In this document: piece after piece, positions 46,495-57,163 of the stretch | Position numbering within the stretch: position 1 is the stretch's first letter | How the letters are laid out: each line of letters starts with the position of its first letter | Assembly (NCBI GenBank): GCA_033439765.1 | Contig: JAULSN010000008.1 | Coordinates: 1,488,001 to 1,552,000, forward strand | Length of the DNA: 64,000 nucleotides | Direction of reading: 5' to 3' | DNA from: Lasiosphaeria ovina | Lineage: Eukaryota > Ascomycota > Sordariomycetes > Sordariales > Lasiosphaeriaceae | Translations under genes and position numbers: made by a program | The notes under the pieces: generated by a model | What the model was told of the DNA's origin: nothing | Databases searched by the model: none | The model's input: the letters and a program-made list of their open reading frames with translations, nothing else

Positions 46495-48638
46495 CATGAA
46501 ATCAGACGTAAGAAGTACCAAAGAAGAAGTCAGGGAGAAGGAGGTAGTTGGGAAGCAGGCGGCTGTGTTAGTTGGGTTAGTTGGTCGTAATAGTACGGAG
46601 GGGATGCGGCGCAAGGGAACAAACACGATGATGGGCTAGATCCTACGTAAATAACCATGTCGGGGCTGTCGGAGGGATGGATGGAAGGAAGCAAGCGAGC
46701 AAGTGGAAGAAAGACCAACGGAAACATCATTTTGTTCATTCATTGATTTAATGCGTTGCACAGCAGCTAACCTGAACCAACTCACCTCGAAACTACCTTA
46801 TGTGAGGGTGAGGCACTGGCTACCCGTGAACCACAGATTTCAGGTGTGTTGTCTGTCTTGGGTGTTCAACAACCCCGGTGGCCCAGCGGGCATTGCCAGC
46901 TGAAAATGAAAGACCGGACTGTTTCATGTCGGAGCAGTGTGCAATTAAGTCCGCAGGTAGCAGGTCCAGGTCCATTAATCAGTGGAGGTCTCTCCCCCAA
47001 ACCAAACCCACCAGGGCTGCTAGCAGCGCCTCGTTCCATGGATGCTGGTTCTCGGTTGTCAAAGAGGAGCCGCGGCGAGGTTTTCCAGGTTTGGACGAGT
47101 TGAGTTGGGAAGAAAAATCGAATATTGGAGGGGGAAAAGGATAGGAACCACCCCGTATACGTATTCCGTACGTAGGAATCCCTATTCACTGAACCCCGTT
47201 CAACGCCCCTGATTCTTTTCAGTTCAGGGGTGGGGGCAGCAGAGACAGACACTGAGGTGTGCCCGCTGCCGTCGGAGAGAGGCTCCATTTGCAAGTTGTG
47301 TACGGGATTAGACACCATGCTGGCATCAACCCGTAGCAAAATACATAGTAAGACGGCTTCAATTAAGGGGTAACTACCGAGATATATAACAGGCCTTCGC
47401 TGCCTGCCTTCCCTTGCTCAGACAAGAGGCGGGGGGCAAAGAAGCGAAAACCTTGGAAAATGGCAAGTGACGTGACGTCTGTCTCTTTTTCCCTGTCGAG
47501 GGACGGGAGACAAAAGCTTGGTCACGGCCGCGAGATTGCCTAGCTAGAGGGTGACTTTAATGCACTGGCAAATATGCTGCCGGCACAAGTGCCGGGCTAA
47601 CGCGCAGCCAAGTCGTGCTTGCAGCCCGCTCTTTCTCTGGGTGCTGCGCCTACGACCGGGCCTGGCCGCCAGATGGCTTCGGCCCACTGAGAGCCAGTGC
47701 TTGACGTGCTGTGGACAACTCGCGATTCACGTGTTCAACGCCCCTAGAATACAATGCCAACTGCTACTAGGCCCCGCAGGCACCTGTCTGGCTCCGCGGT
47801 GAAGGCTGCCAGGCGATGGGATCGGATGCCGACGAGCCAATTGGTCGGCTCCTTCCAGGGCGGGAGAGGAACCTTGGAAAGCCTTCCAACATCGGACCCT
47901 CGTCTGAAATTACTCCCCACCAACTCCCCGACCTTCGTTCTCTTTTTCTTCTTCAGCATCCTCCTATGAAATACATCATCGCCGTCAATGTGAATGCAAC
48001 GCTCGTTTTGCCCTTCTTGTCTGTGATTTTGTCTTTTTTTCCTCGGCTGCGCTAGGTCGAAATCGGTACTACAGTTCACTTAGACCCGCCTCCGATCCTG
48101 CATGACGTGAGCAAAGGGCCACCCGCGCACGCCCAACAATCACAAACCTGCGAGGTACCTGAGCGGTACGTACTGTACAGGCGGCGCTCCACCGTATTCG
48201 TACCTTCCCCCCCCCCCCCCCCATGCCTGCAGCATTTTCTGGCCCTGAGAAAAAAAAGGAGGCTGCCTGTACTTGTCCGACAGGTTCTGATCCGGCGTTA
48301 CGCCACGATCATTTAGAGAATTCCACAGCCAAACATAAACACGCCCGCCAATCAAGGGTGAAACCAGCGGACAAGAACGACGATAGCGACGCAACCATCA
48401 CCTTGCGCTCTTCTCCTACTCGAGAGCCAGCCTCACGGTCCGCTATCATTCTGGTCCTCGCAATTGCTTCCTCGCAACCCGCGTCGGCCAGGTGCGCGTC
48501 GACAATCCCGCCCGGGAGACCTGGCCTCCAAATCCCGCCGCCTCACCCCCTAAAACCGAACCCGCCAATATCTCCCTGACCGTGATCTCGCCCTTTCGCA
48601 GTTCCGACACTTGGCATCATTGCCCTTGACTGCCCACG
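46495..48638. other. Gene-free stretch upstream of KNR4
   Basis: 2.1 kb with short TA(C/G) repeats and a C-run at 48209-48222 close to the KNR4 promoter. Several ORFs under 160 codons have no family pattern. The last 300 bp are probably promoter and 5' UTR. Confidence 0.45.
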
Positions 48639-50473
48639 ATGGCCAACTCGTACGTGGAAACACCGCTCCTGTCACCAAGCCTCGCTGGCTATGCTTTGCG
48701 ACCCTCCTTGCGAGAGGTTTTAGGTCCTTTGGCTAACGGGTCGACTCAATTTGAATCTTGCAGAATAGGATCAGTATTTCGCAGTTTCTGGCACACCATG
48801 ACCAGCTACGACCGACGTCAGTTCAATCGTGCCTCATAAGGCTTGAGTTCTTTCTGTGCTGGCCTGCTAATGAATCCCGAATAGATTCTACCTACGACTC
48901 TCCCCACAGATCCGCTCGCCATGTCCCATTAAGTCGAGCCGGGGGTTTGACCTCGGTCGCAAGCGCCTCGGAGTCCCGCGCCGACATCACGTCGAGCTAC
49001 CACGACGACGCCGCTCGCCTCTCAAACTCGGGGTTCGACACAGCGTACGGAGGGGCTGGTCCTGCAATGCAGAGCACGCCCATGAGCCCCGGCAGGCCAT
49101 ATTCGCCCGGCATGAGGTCGATTGACACGCGAAAGTCGAACGCTAACATCGACGGCTTCGAAACTCAGAGCCCTGCCGGCGAAATACCCATGCAGTCCTT
49201 CCAGGACGGCCTGCCGCCTCCGCCGTCGGTCTCGAGTTCGTGGAACAAGATCGATAACTGGGCCGAGGAACACTACCCGGAGCTGTCGGACCAGATCTGC
49301 GAGGGATGCACCATCAACGACATCAACGAGCTCGAGCACCAGCTCGACTGCTCCCTCCCACAGGACGTTCGGGAGTCTCTGCAGATTCATGACGGACAGG
49401 AGCGGGGCGGCAATCCGACCGGGATCATCTTCGGGGCCATGCTTCTGGACTGCGAAGAGATAGTGCAGGAGTGGGACAACTGGCGGAAGGTGAACCAGGA
49501 GTATCTGATGGAGACGGCCGTTGTCAAGCCGTCCGTTCCCTCCAAGGCCCTCGGCGGAAACAGCCAGGCCTCGTCGTCAAGAACTGCCCCGTCGAGCCCG
49601 GCGTCCACCTCGTCTCGTAACACGACCTGGCGGCAGGACTTGCTGGCACGCCAAGATAGCGTTCCTGCTGGCGCTGTCCAGAGGGTATATGCGCATCCCG
49701 GCTGGATTCCTCTGGTGCGGGACTGGGGTGGCAACAACTTGGCCATTGATTTGGCGCCTGGGCCTAAGGGTTCCTGGGGTCAGGTCATTCTCTTTGGCCG
49801 CGACTTTGACACCAAATTCGTTGTTGCTCGGTCCTGGGCTCATTTTCTCGCGCTTGTCACGGACGATCTCGGCAGCGGAAGGTGGTTCGTGGACGAGGAG
49901 ACGGGCGAGCTCAAGCTTCGCGAGTTTAAGAAGACCCGCGTCGAGCCTGCTTACTTCGACATTCTGAGGTGGAGGGTGGACCAGAAATACGGACGCGCAG
50001 CAAATAATCGGAGATCCCGTGCTCAGGGAGCGGCGTCGCCTACGGGCCCCGGCTCCCCATACGCCAGCCCGGTAGAGCCCAACGGTGAGCCCCGGGGCCG
50101 ATCATTGCAGCGCCTCAGCAGCAACTCGCCGCTCCCGAGCCCCATCCGACCTGGATTTGGCAAGCCGAGCCCGCTGGCACGAGTAACGGAAGAAGCGCCT
50201 GCGTTGCTGGCCGTCACCATTCCCAACAGTGCCACAATCCGTGAGAAGCTGGTTGAAGTTGAAACCCCGCGGCCGAGCAGCGAAGACAACAAAGAGAACG
50301 TCAACGCTCCGAGACTGGCGGCATTAACGAACGGCGAGGACCTATCGGCCACACCCAAGCCGGAACCACAAGAAAATGGAGCGGCCAACGGCAAGGTGGT
50401 ACTATCAACTAGCAGCGGCAAGCAGCCAGTAATAGTCGAAGAGGCGGAGACAATGAAAACGATTGAGATCTGA
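48639..50473 (+). CDS. KNR4: Knr4/Smi1-family cell-wall integrity regulator
   Basis: Exons 48639-48649, 48764-48816 and 48885-50473 give 550 residues. The short first exons yield MANSIGSVFRSFWHTMTSYD and then RHSTYDSPHRSARHVPLSRA, the usual N-terminus of filamentous-fungal Knr4. The Smi1/Knr4 domain follows: ICEGCTINDINELEHQLDCS, LPQDVRESLQIHDGQERG, GIIFGAMLLDCEEIVQEW, then YAHPGWIPLVRDWGGNNLAI, DLAPGPKGSWGQVILFGRDF and WAHFLALVTDDL. The 150-residue tail is disordered Pro/Ser/Glu. Family knowledge: Knr4 links the Slt2 MAP kinase pathway and calcineurin to cell-wall synthesis, and the Neurospora homologue gs-1 affects glucan synthase. Splicing of the first 114-bp intron (GTACGT..TTGCAG) is inferred from the family N-terminus. 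Unspliced, the frame also stays open from the same ATG. Confidence 0.92.
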
Positions 50474-51342
50474 AGAAAACGGAACGACCACACATGACGA
50501 GTTATGGGGCGAGTCGAGCTTCTCTGGGCTACTACAACAAATGATGCGGCATCGAATACGGCGTTTTGGGCGGCTTCCTTCTCTCTCAACCACTTCGAGT
50601 TTTTACGCGTGGCAAGCATCCGGCATATCTGGCTACGGCGTCATCCTCCTTTGTTTTATCTTTCGGGGCATCCTTTTGTCGCCAGCTGGGTGCCAAAATG
50701 GGAGGCCATGCACATAATTTTACCTTTTTATTCAGCCTTTTACCTGCTCTCAGCGGTGGGGAGTTCTTCTTTATTGGGGGGAAGGGGAGCTTGCTGCACG
50801 ACCTTTGAACCATACACTGGAGGGAAAGCACACGGAGTGCATATGCTTCTTTTTTTAAATTCTACTGTAACAACATGATTGGTCTATTGTCTAATGGACT
50901 TTTCGATTTACATTTGACCATTTTTTTCTTCTGCTTTTTGATTCTGGAGAGGAGGCGAGGAAGCTTGTGATGTGTTGTTTGGGGGTGCCGGGGAATGTGG
51001 CTGGCTGGCTGTCCGGCTGGCTGTCTGGCTGGCTTTGTTCAGCTGTGAAAAGTCCAAGCCATATCTGACGACCTACCCCTGTACATGCATTTCTTGAAGG
51101 GCTTCTGGAGTTGTACACTACCGGGAGGGTGAACGCATAGCACACACAACAGATACATTTTTGTCGCGGTTGCGACGCCAACGTAATATCGCTTTCTCTC
51201 TTGAAGTGTCACGGCTTGGAGAGAGCTGGGAAAGAGGGAACTAGGAAAAAGGAAAGACTGGGAGATTATGGGAAGGGACGGGGCCTTGGTTGGGTGCCTT
51301 TTTGTATGTCTTGTTTTTTTGCTACCTCGCCTGTCTAGGTAG

Positions 51343-51360
51343 ATAGGTAGGTAGGTAGGT
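51343..51360 (+). repeat. (TAGG)n microsatellite
   Basis: AGGTAGGTAGGTAGGT run downstream of KNR4. The same TAGGTA/TACCTA theme recurs in many gaps of this window. Confidence 0.7.
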
Positions 51361-51556
51361 TCCTGGTTATGGAGTTTAAGGGCGCAATGAGGCTGCTGCT
51401 GCTGCCACTTACCTGGTGCCTTTTTTTAACTTCGTGTTTTTGTACTTTGTCTTCTATCTTGTTTACGTACATTTTTACCGAGCCATTCTGAGATTGCGTG
51501 AAGTTCGGGTTCGGGTTCAGGTTCAGGCTCAGATTCACGGAGTTCATTGGCATTAA

Positions 51557-51578
51557 ATCGGATCGGATCGGATCGGAA
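51557..51578 (+). repeat. (CGGAT)n microsatellite
   Basis: Four ATCGG units. Its complement pattern (GATCC) recurs at 39727-39747. Confidence 0.7.
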
Positions 51579-52490
51579 ATGGGTTAGAATGGAATGGTGA
51601 AAGCCATGACATAGAGATAGATAGATATCCGGCGCGGATACGATTGCTTGTGCTTGTTAGAGGTTGAGTTGGAGCTTGACTTGCTGAAGACGGACAAAAC
51701 GGTGATATAAGGGAGCATTGTTGTCGGTCTTATACTCTTTGGTTCTGAAGAACATGCTGGGTGAGTGAGGACTGAGATTAGTTGGTTGTCTGAGATAGTG
51801 TTCACATGTATGTAAAAGCCCTGTCTAACAAGAGGTGCTTCCTTACGCCACAGACTAATTCAGCTCGACTCAACAACCATTCTCGACCCTAGCAAACATA
51901 TGAAGCAAGATGAGGTTATGTGTGTGGCACGGCTTTAGTTGGGTTAAAATTCTCGTTTTTGGAGGGTTCTGGAAATCGAATTCCGTCCCGAAAGGAGTGA
52001 AACGGGCATTGGATAGACGGGACTGAGTGTTTGAGAACGGGGTGTCACGTGCCACCAGACAAGGCGGCGCGGCAGGCGGCGGATGCGGATCCCAAGCCAA
52101 GCAGCTAGCAGCAGTGGGGATGAGTTGGTGGCCGTGCGCATGCTCCGACGTCGTCATCTCCAGCCTCATCTCCTGCCACGCCACGCCTCGCTCTCTATCT
52201 CCCTGTCTACCTCCGCCCTGTATCCATCGTCCGCCGACCTACGCCACCAAAACCCCCGAGACCCAACTACGCACACACACGCTTCACTCCACTGCCCGAA
52301 CGTGCCCACATTCGGAGACCCGGCCGTGCCGACACGACAAACGCCAATCCCACCCGCCCCCCTTCTTTTCCGTACCTAGGCAACCGAGCCGTCGAGCTAT
52401 CACGGAGTTTTGATAATCGCGGCGCTTGCGACACACGAACGAACGCAATCTTTGGGTAGTGCTGCTAAAAGGAAACATCGCGTCGCAGCC

Positions 52491-53177
52491 ATGTCGGAAG
52501 ACCGCCTCTGGAAGTTCAGGAAGCCCGAGTGGCTGAACAGCGTGTGGGCGCGCAACGCCGGCGTCTACGGCGCGGGCGGTTTGGTGAGTTGACTCCTACC
52601 CATCTCGCCGCGGTCATGTTGCAGCTGGGAAGTGGGACTGGGGATTTGCGATGCTGTCCTGCGCTGCAGTTTGCTAACGCCTTCCCCGTAACCAGTTCTC
52701 GCTCGCCTTCTACGTGTTGCTCGACAGCGCGGTCTGGTCCAAGAGCCCGCTCAACGGGTCGACGGTGCACGTCACGTTTGTCGACTGGCTGCCGTTCATC
52801 TTCAGCAGCCTGGGCATGCTCATCATCAACAGCGTCGAGAAGACGCGGCTGTCGGCCGACAGCTTCAGCTACTCGGGGTCTGGCGTCGCCTGGAAGGCCC
52901 GCGTCGTCCTCTTCCTCGGCTTCGCCGCCCTCGCCGGCGGCATGGCCGGCGGCGTCACCGTGTTCGTCCTCAAATACGTCGTCCCCAACGTCCCCTGGCC
53001 TATGCTCCGCATGGGCGTCGAGAACGTGGTCGCGAATGCCTTGGTCGGGCTGAGGTGCGTTGACACTCTTGCTGGTGTAGAGGCCCTGACTGACTTTTCG
53101 CTATCTTCTATAGCTCCGTCGTGCTATGGATCAGCCAGAACATGGAGGACGAATACGCCTACAACTTGGCTCTGTGA
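52491..53177 (+). CDS. VPS68: Vps68/TMEM50 (UPF0220) membrane protein
   Basis: Exons 52491-52583, 52696-53054 and 53114-53177 give 171 residues. Four hydrophobic segments are visible: AGVYGAGGLFSLAFYVLLDS, DWLPFIFSSLGMLIINSVEK, ARVVLFLGFAALAGGMAGGV and ANALVGLRSSVVLWISQN. The motif LPFIFSSLGMLIIN and the ending MEDEYAYNLAL are those of the UPF0220 family. Family knowledge: Vps68 works with Vps55 in endosome-to-vacuole sorting. Introns are 112 bp (GTGAGT) and 59 bp (GTGCGT). Length is normal for the family. Confidence 0.95.
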
Positions 53178-53867
53178 GGGTGACGACCGAGATGAGAGGC
53201 AGAGAGGATTCGGGGGGGGAAGTTGTCGGTTCTATTTAGCGAAGGGTTCGCGGGGTCTGGTTTGTTTTGGTTCTCTAACTATCTAACACACACATTCACA
53301 CACATACTCATACACACACACACTAAACAGACACCCGTTTGGTGTTCTCGTGCTCGCACGCAGGGATTTAGCCTCTGGTTCGGTTTTGCAATCGCGTGTT
53401 GATGCACAAATGCACAGACGCAGAGGCACAGAGGCGAAGCGGGCTCCTTTCTTTGGTTGCCACTGAAGCGTCTTTTATATGACTCAGAAAACGGAACCGC
53501 AGGTCGAATGGCGCAAGACACAGCGAATCCAAGAGTTTGCAAGGGCGGAGGGAGGTTGTTGGGCGGTTCGACACTTGCGGCACGGAGAGAGAACTTGATA
53601 ATACTCAGGTTCCTCCTGCCACATGTAATACTATCACTTGCTCATTGTGTATCGAATTGATCGGGACTGGCAGACTCAAGTCTAAATCACCAGATGATAC
53701 ATTCAGGTTTTGGGTGGTCATGTTTCTTTTGCATTCATGGTGTGCAAATCGCCCGTCTATTCCCATCAGCTCGTCACGCTTGCCATGCCTGGTAGGTAGG
53801 TATTTTCGGTATTTTATTTCTCTTTCCTACCATCACCAGGGGCTACTCCCAAAAATATGACTCTGTA
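53178..53867. other. Intergenic, 3' side of VPS68
   Basis: 0.7 kb with an ACACACAC-rich stretch at 53286-53325. No gene seen. It ends at MITE copy 2. Confidence 0.55.
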
Positions 53868-54157
53868 CAATCCAATCCCTGAATGTTTGTTAGCGTAGCT
53901 TGGGGCAGGATAGATAAATATCGTACCTCGCGGATACAACGGCTTGGAAGAGCCTTTAATTCCTAGGTATCTAAGGTAGCTATTTTTGGAGAAGAGATAT
54001 AGGCCTCTAGGATTCTAAAATAGGTAGGTATTCTACTGGATTTGACCTCCCTCGCCAAAACAAAAAATCTTTAGGGAGAGCCGTAAAGTATCGAGGCCTT
54101 TCGAATCTTGGAAAGTCCCTCCCCGACTAACAAACATTCAGGGATTGGATTGGATTG
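53868..54157. mobile_element. MITE copy 2 (290 bp)
   Basis: Left end CAATCCAATCCCTGAATGTT, right end its inverse with one extra AATCC unit. TA on the left and CA on the right suggest a mutated target duplication. Shares CCTCTAGGATTCTAAAATAG and GAGAGCCGTAAAG-type interior motifs with the other copies. Confidence 0.8.
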
Positions 54158-54621
54158 CAGCTTCTGCTTTGCTTAGGGTTCGCGTCTGTCATGTTTCTGT
54201 TGGATATCGGGCAGGCAGAAACAACCTGCGGTGGCTACGGTAGAGTCAAGGCAGTCTGGGATTCATTGCGCTCTGGTTTCTCTCCCGTTCTCTTCACGAC
54301 ATGCTGTAAAATTTTGCAGTTTTTCTGATGGGCGAGCCTGCCTAGAAATACTCGTCTTTGCAGAGCCAGGAGGCACAAATCAGGTCTTGTTGACGAGGTA
54401 ATGGCGGGAACCGATAGATAGTTGGTCATGGAAGATGGCAGCTGTCGTAGGTGGTTGGTATCTCCGAGCCAGGCCAAGCCAGGCGAGCAGAACATCTTCA
54501 TTCTCGTCCACGAGCAGCAGTGTTAATATAGATGTTTCTTTCATCATGGGCTGTCGTGCCGTGGCATACCCACTAGAGACCTAGTCAGACACGTTCTTCT
54601 TCAGAGGATGAGTCGGGCATA
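54158..54621. other. Gap between MITE copies 2 and 3
   Basis: 0.46 kb, no gene or repeat seen. Confidence 0.5.
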
Positions 54622-54897
54622 CAACCCAATCCCTGAATGTGTGTTGGGAGTGGTAATTCTTGGGTGGAACAAATGTTATATAGCCTGGCAAATAACGGCC
54701 AGGAGGAAAAGCCTTTAATAGTAGGTATTTTGGAGAAGAGATAGATAGGGCCTCTAGGATTCTAAATTAGGGATTCCAATACCTAGCTTTTACCTCCCCC
54801 GGCGGAAAAAAACCTTTCGAGCGAGCCGTAAGGTATTAAGTGAAGCCTTTCAAATCATGGAAAATCCCCCGCTAACAAACATTCAGGAATTAGATTG
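54622..54897. mobile_element. MITE copy 3 (276 bp)
   Basis: Ends CAACCCAATCCCTGAATG and, inverted, CAATCTAATTCCTGAATG, flanked by TA on both sides (54620-54621, 54898-54899). Interior GCCTCTAGGATTCTAAAT and GCGAGCCGTAAGG are shared. Confidence 0.82.
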
Positions 54898-55103
54898 TAG
54901 CTACTGTAGGAGCTACAGTATGCACCAAGCCAGGTAACCAAGGGAAGATAGGAAAGCTGTAGTCCTGTCCTTCGAACATGTGGAATTCTCAAACCCGTGT
55001 CCCGCTCGACGACAGGCCTGGTTGAGTACCCTACCTACCTAGACGGCTGGCTAGCGACTTTGCCCTTGCAGAGTTGTAGAGCACTAGGCAGACAGCCTCA
55101 GGC

Positions 55104-55127
55104 GAGAGAGAGAGAGAGAGAGAGAGG
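55104..55127. repeat. (GA)n microsatellite
   Basis: Twelve uninterrupted GA units. Confidence 0.9.
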
Positions 55128-55822
55128 AACTATCAACGCAACCACAAATCTCCAAACCACGGGCGCGGCCTCCTCACGATGAGCGGCAAATAGTTCCCAT
55201 GAAGCAAAATATACAACCGCGTGGCTCGGCTCTTTAAACTACCTACCTACATATGCCTCTATTTTCGTGGAAGGAGCATGCAAGCTTGACTCATCCATCC
55301 CCCGCTGGTCAACGGCGTTTGCCTCAGGTAACTGCGCTACGTATGGAGTTTTGAGAGAGAGAGAGATAGGGTAACAGCGAGCCCAGACGCACTAGGGAGG
55401 GTGCCTAACTACCTCACCTACACAGTGAATCCGGTTCCAGTGGCTCCCTTTCTACCCAAGGGCTGGCTCTGTCGACGGCTCACTTTTTGGTTCTTGGGCT
55501 CGGAAAGCCAGCCCCGGCTAAGCGGAAGGAAGCACTGAGGTGACTGGGATGAGAATAAAAATACAGCGACGTTGCACGTTGCTTGTACGTACTGTATTCG
55601 TACAATACCTACATACCGTGCTGTGGCCTGCCTGCCTGCTGTGGCATTCGTGTCCAGTTCAGAGACAGTGGTTTGACTTTGGCAGACGTCCAGCAAACTG
55701 GACTGGCACGATAAGCTGCCATAGCCATATAGAAAGAAACATGTTTACGTGAACGTTTCTGATGATCATCATGTAAAAAGAAGAAACTCCCCGGCCCAAC
55801 TGCCGGACTTTCATCGTGCTCT

Positions 55823-55847
55823 GCAGCAGCAGCAGCAGCAGCAGCAG
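55823..55847. repeat. (CAG)n microsatellite
   Basis: Eight GCA units in non-coding DNA. Confidence 0.9.
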
Positions 55848-56111
55848 AGTCAGATAGATACGTAGAGAGACGGGTGTCCGCTCGCGCGGTTACTTTGCAG
55901 GAAAGCTTGCAAAGCTGAGTCCTAGTTTCGTGACAAGCTCTGAGACATTAACCCACTGTACTGTGCTTGGGCGGCACAGCTCTCACGCCCGTCCATAACG
56001 AGCATGTATTGGATTTCGGCTACTGCCGGCCGGGCCGTGTCACCTTCGAGTTGGCCTGCCTGGGCTGCTGGCTACTCATGCTTTTGGGCTCATCGACCTC
56101 ATCACACAAAG

Positions 56112-56134
56112 CCCCCCCCCCCCCCCCCCCCCCC
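56112..56134. repeat. Poly-C tract, 23 bases
   Basis: The longest of several C/G homopolymer tracts in the window. Length may be unreliable in the assembly. Confidence 0.85.
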
Positions 56135-57137
56135 AAGCGATTCAGCCCGATGACGAGCATGACACAGGACGAACATGGGCAGCTCATGTCCCACGTCGGC
56201 CGTCTTCTGTTCTTTTTTTTCGACATCTCGGGCATCTCTGGCATCTCCTGCTTTGCTCGCTTGCGCCATGGGAGCAGTCACTGGCAGCGATGGATGCCGC
56301 GAGAGAGGGTCTGATGAGCGAAGAAAGGGGCTGGCCCGCATGCGAGACACTTGCACTTGGTATCGCCCGTCCAATCCAGACTTACCTGCAGCTGGCTGGC
56401 GTCTTTTCTTTGTATTTTGCCCGGAGAGGATCGTCACGACACCCCCCTATGGGATGGTCGTGGCGCCTGTCGTGGTACAAGGGCAAAAAACATACACAAC
56501 AGGAAGGCAGGCAGGCGGGCGGGCCGGCAGCTCTGTGTAAAAAGGAGACGCCGATCTGGGTCATCCGAGATGCCTGTGTTTTGCTACACTTTCCAAAGAA
56601 AGCAGCGGGCGGAGGTCCCGAAGTCGTCTTGTCTTACTTTGTTATTGTACCCTCAGGGACCTCCCGGTTTGTTGGGCGACGTGACTGATGGAGGCTGATA
56701 TGCTGGTATGGCGTGGCGCCCGACAGAGAGGCTTCGCTCCCTGCTTTTCCGAGGCCAAGGTACATACATACTGTAGCCCGCCCACGGTGCGTATGACTGG
56801 CTCTATGCTACGCATGGGATGTATGTATGGCTTGCTCAGCAGAGACGCGTACCGAGGGCTGCAGGTAGACAAAAAGGGGAGGCATGCTTGCCAGGGCTGC
56901 TCTGCTTCCTGAGACAAGTGGTTTATTCTCTTGTCTCTGGTCTTGCATGATGCCTGTCTACTGTCCGCAGTCTCGACGTCGCCGGGTTGCTTGAATACGG
57001 AAGACAGCTGAAGTGCTCTGCAGGACGCACCAGAGAGATAAGAGGCGGCGGCGGTGCAAGGGAAGGGAAGGGAAAGGAAGGGGAAGCGTCGTAGCCCATT
57101 GAGCAGAAAGATGATGTTGTTGTCAATCTGGGTTCTT

Positions 57138-57163
57138 GCTGCTGCTGCTGCTGCTGCTGCTGC
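57138..57163. repeat. (CTG)n microsatellite
   Basis: Eight GCT units in a non-coding stretch. Confidence 0.9.

Larger units (their letters stand above)
50474..52490. other. Intergenic between KNR4 and VPS68
   Basis: 2 kb. It includes the 3' UTR of KNR4 (T-rich), CTGGCTGGCTGTCCGG-type repeats at 51000-51035, a (GGTA)n run at 51343-51360 and a CGGAT run at 51557-51578. No gene recognised. Confidence 0.55.

Noticed and set aside
50023..50619. 198-codon minus-strand ORF over the KNR4 tail
   Set aside because: Shadow of the disordered Pro/Ser-rich KNR4 C-terminus, with no domain.
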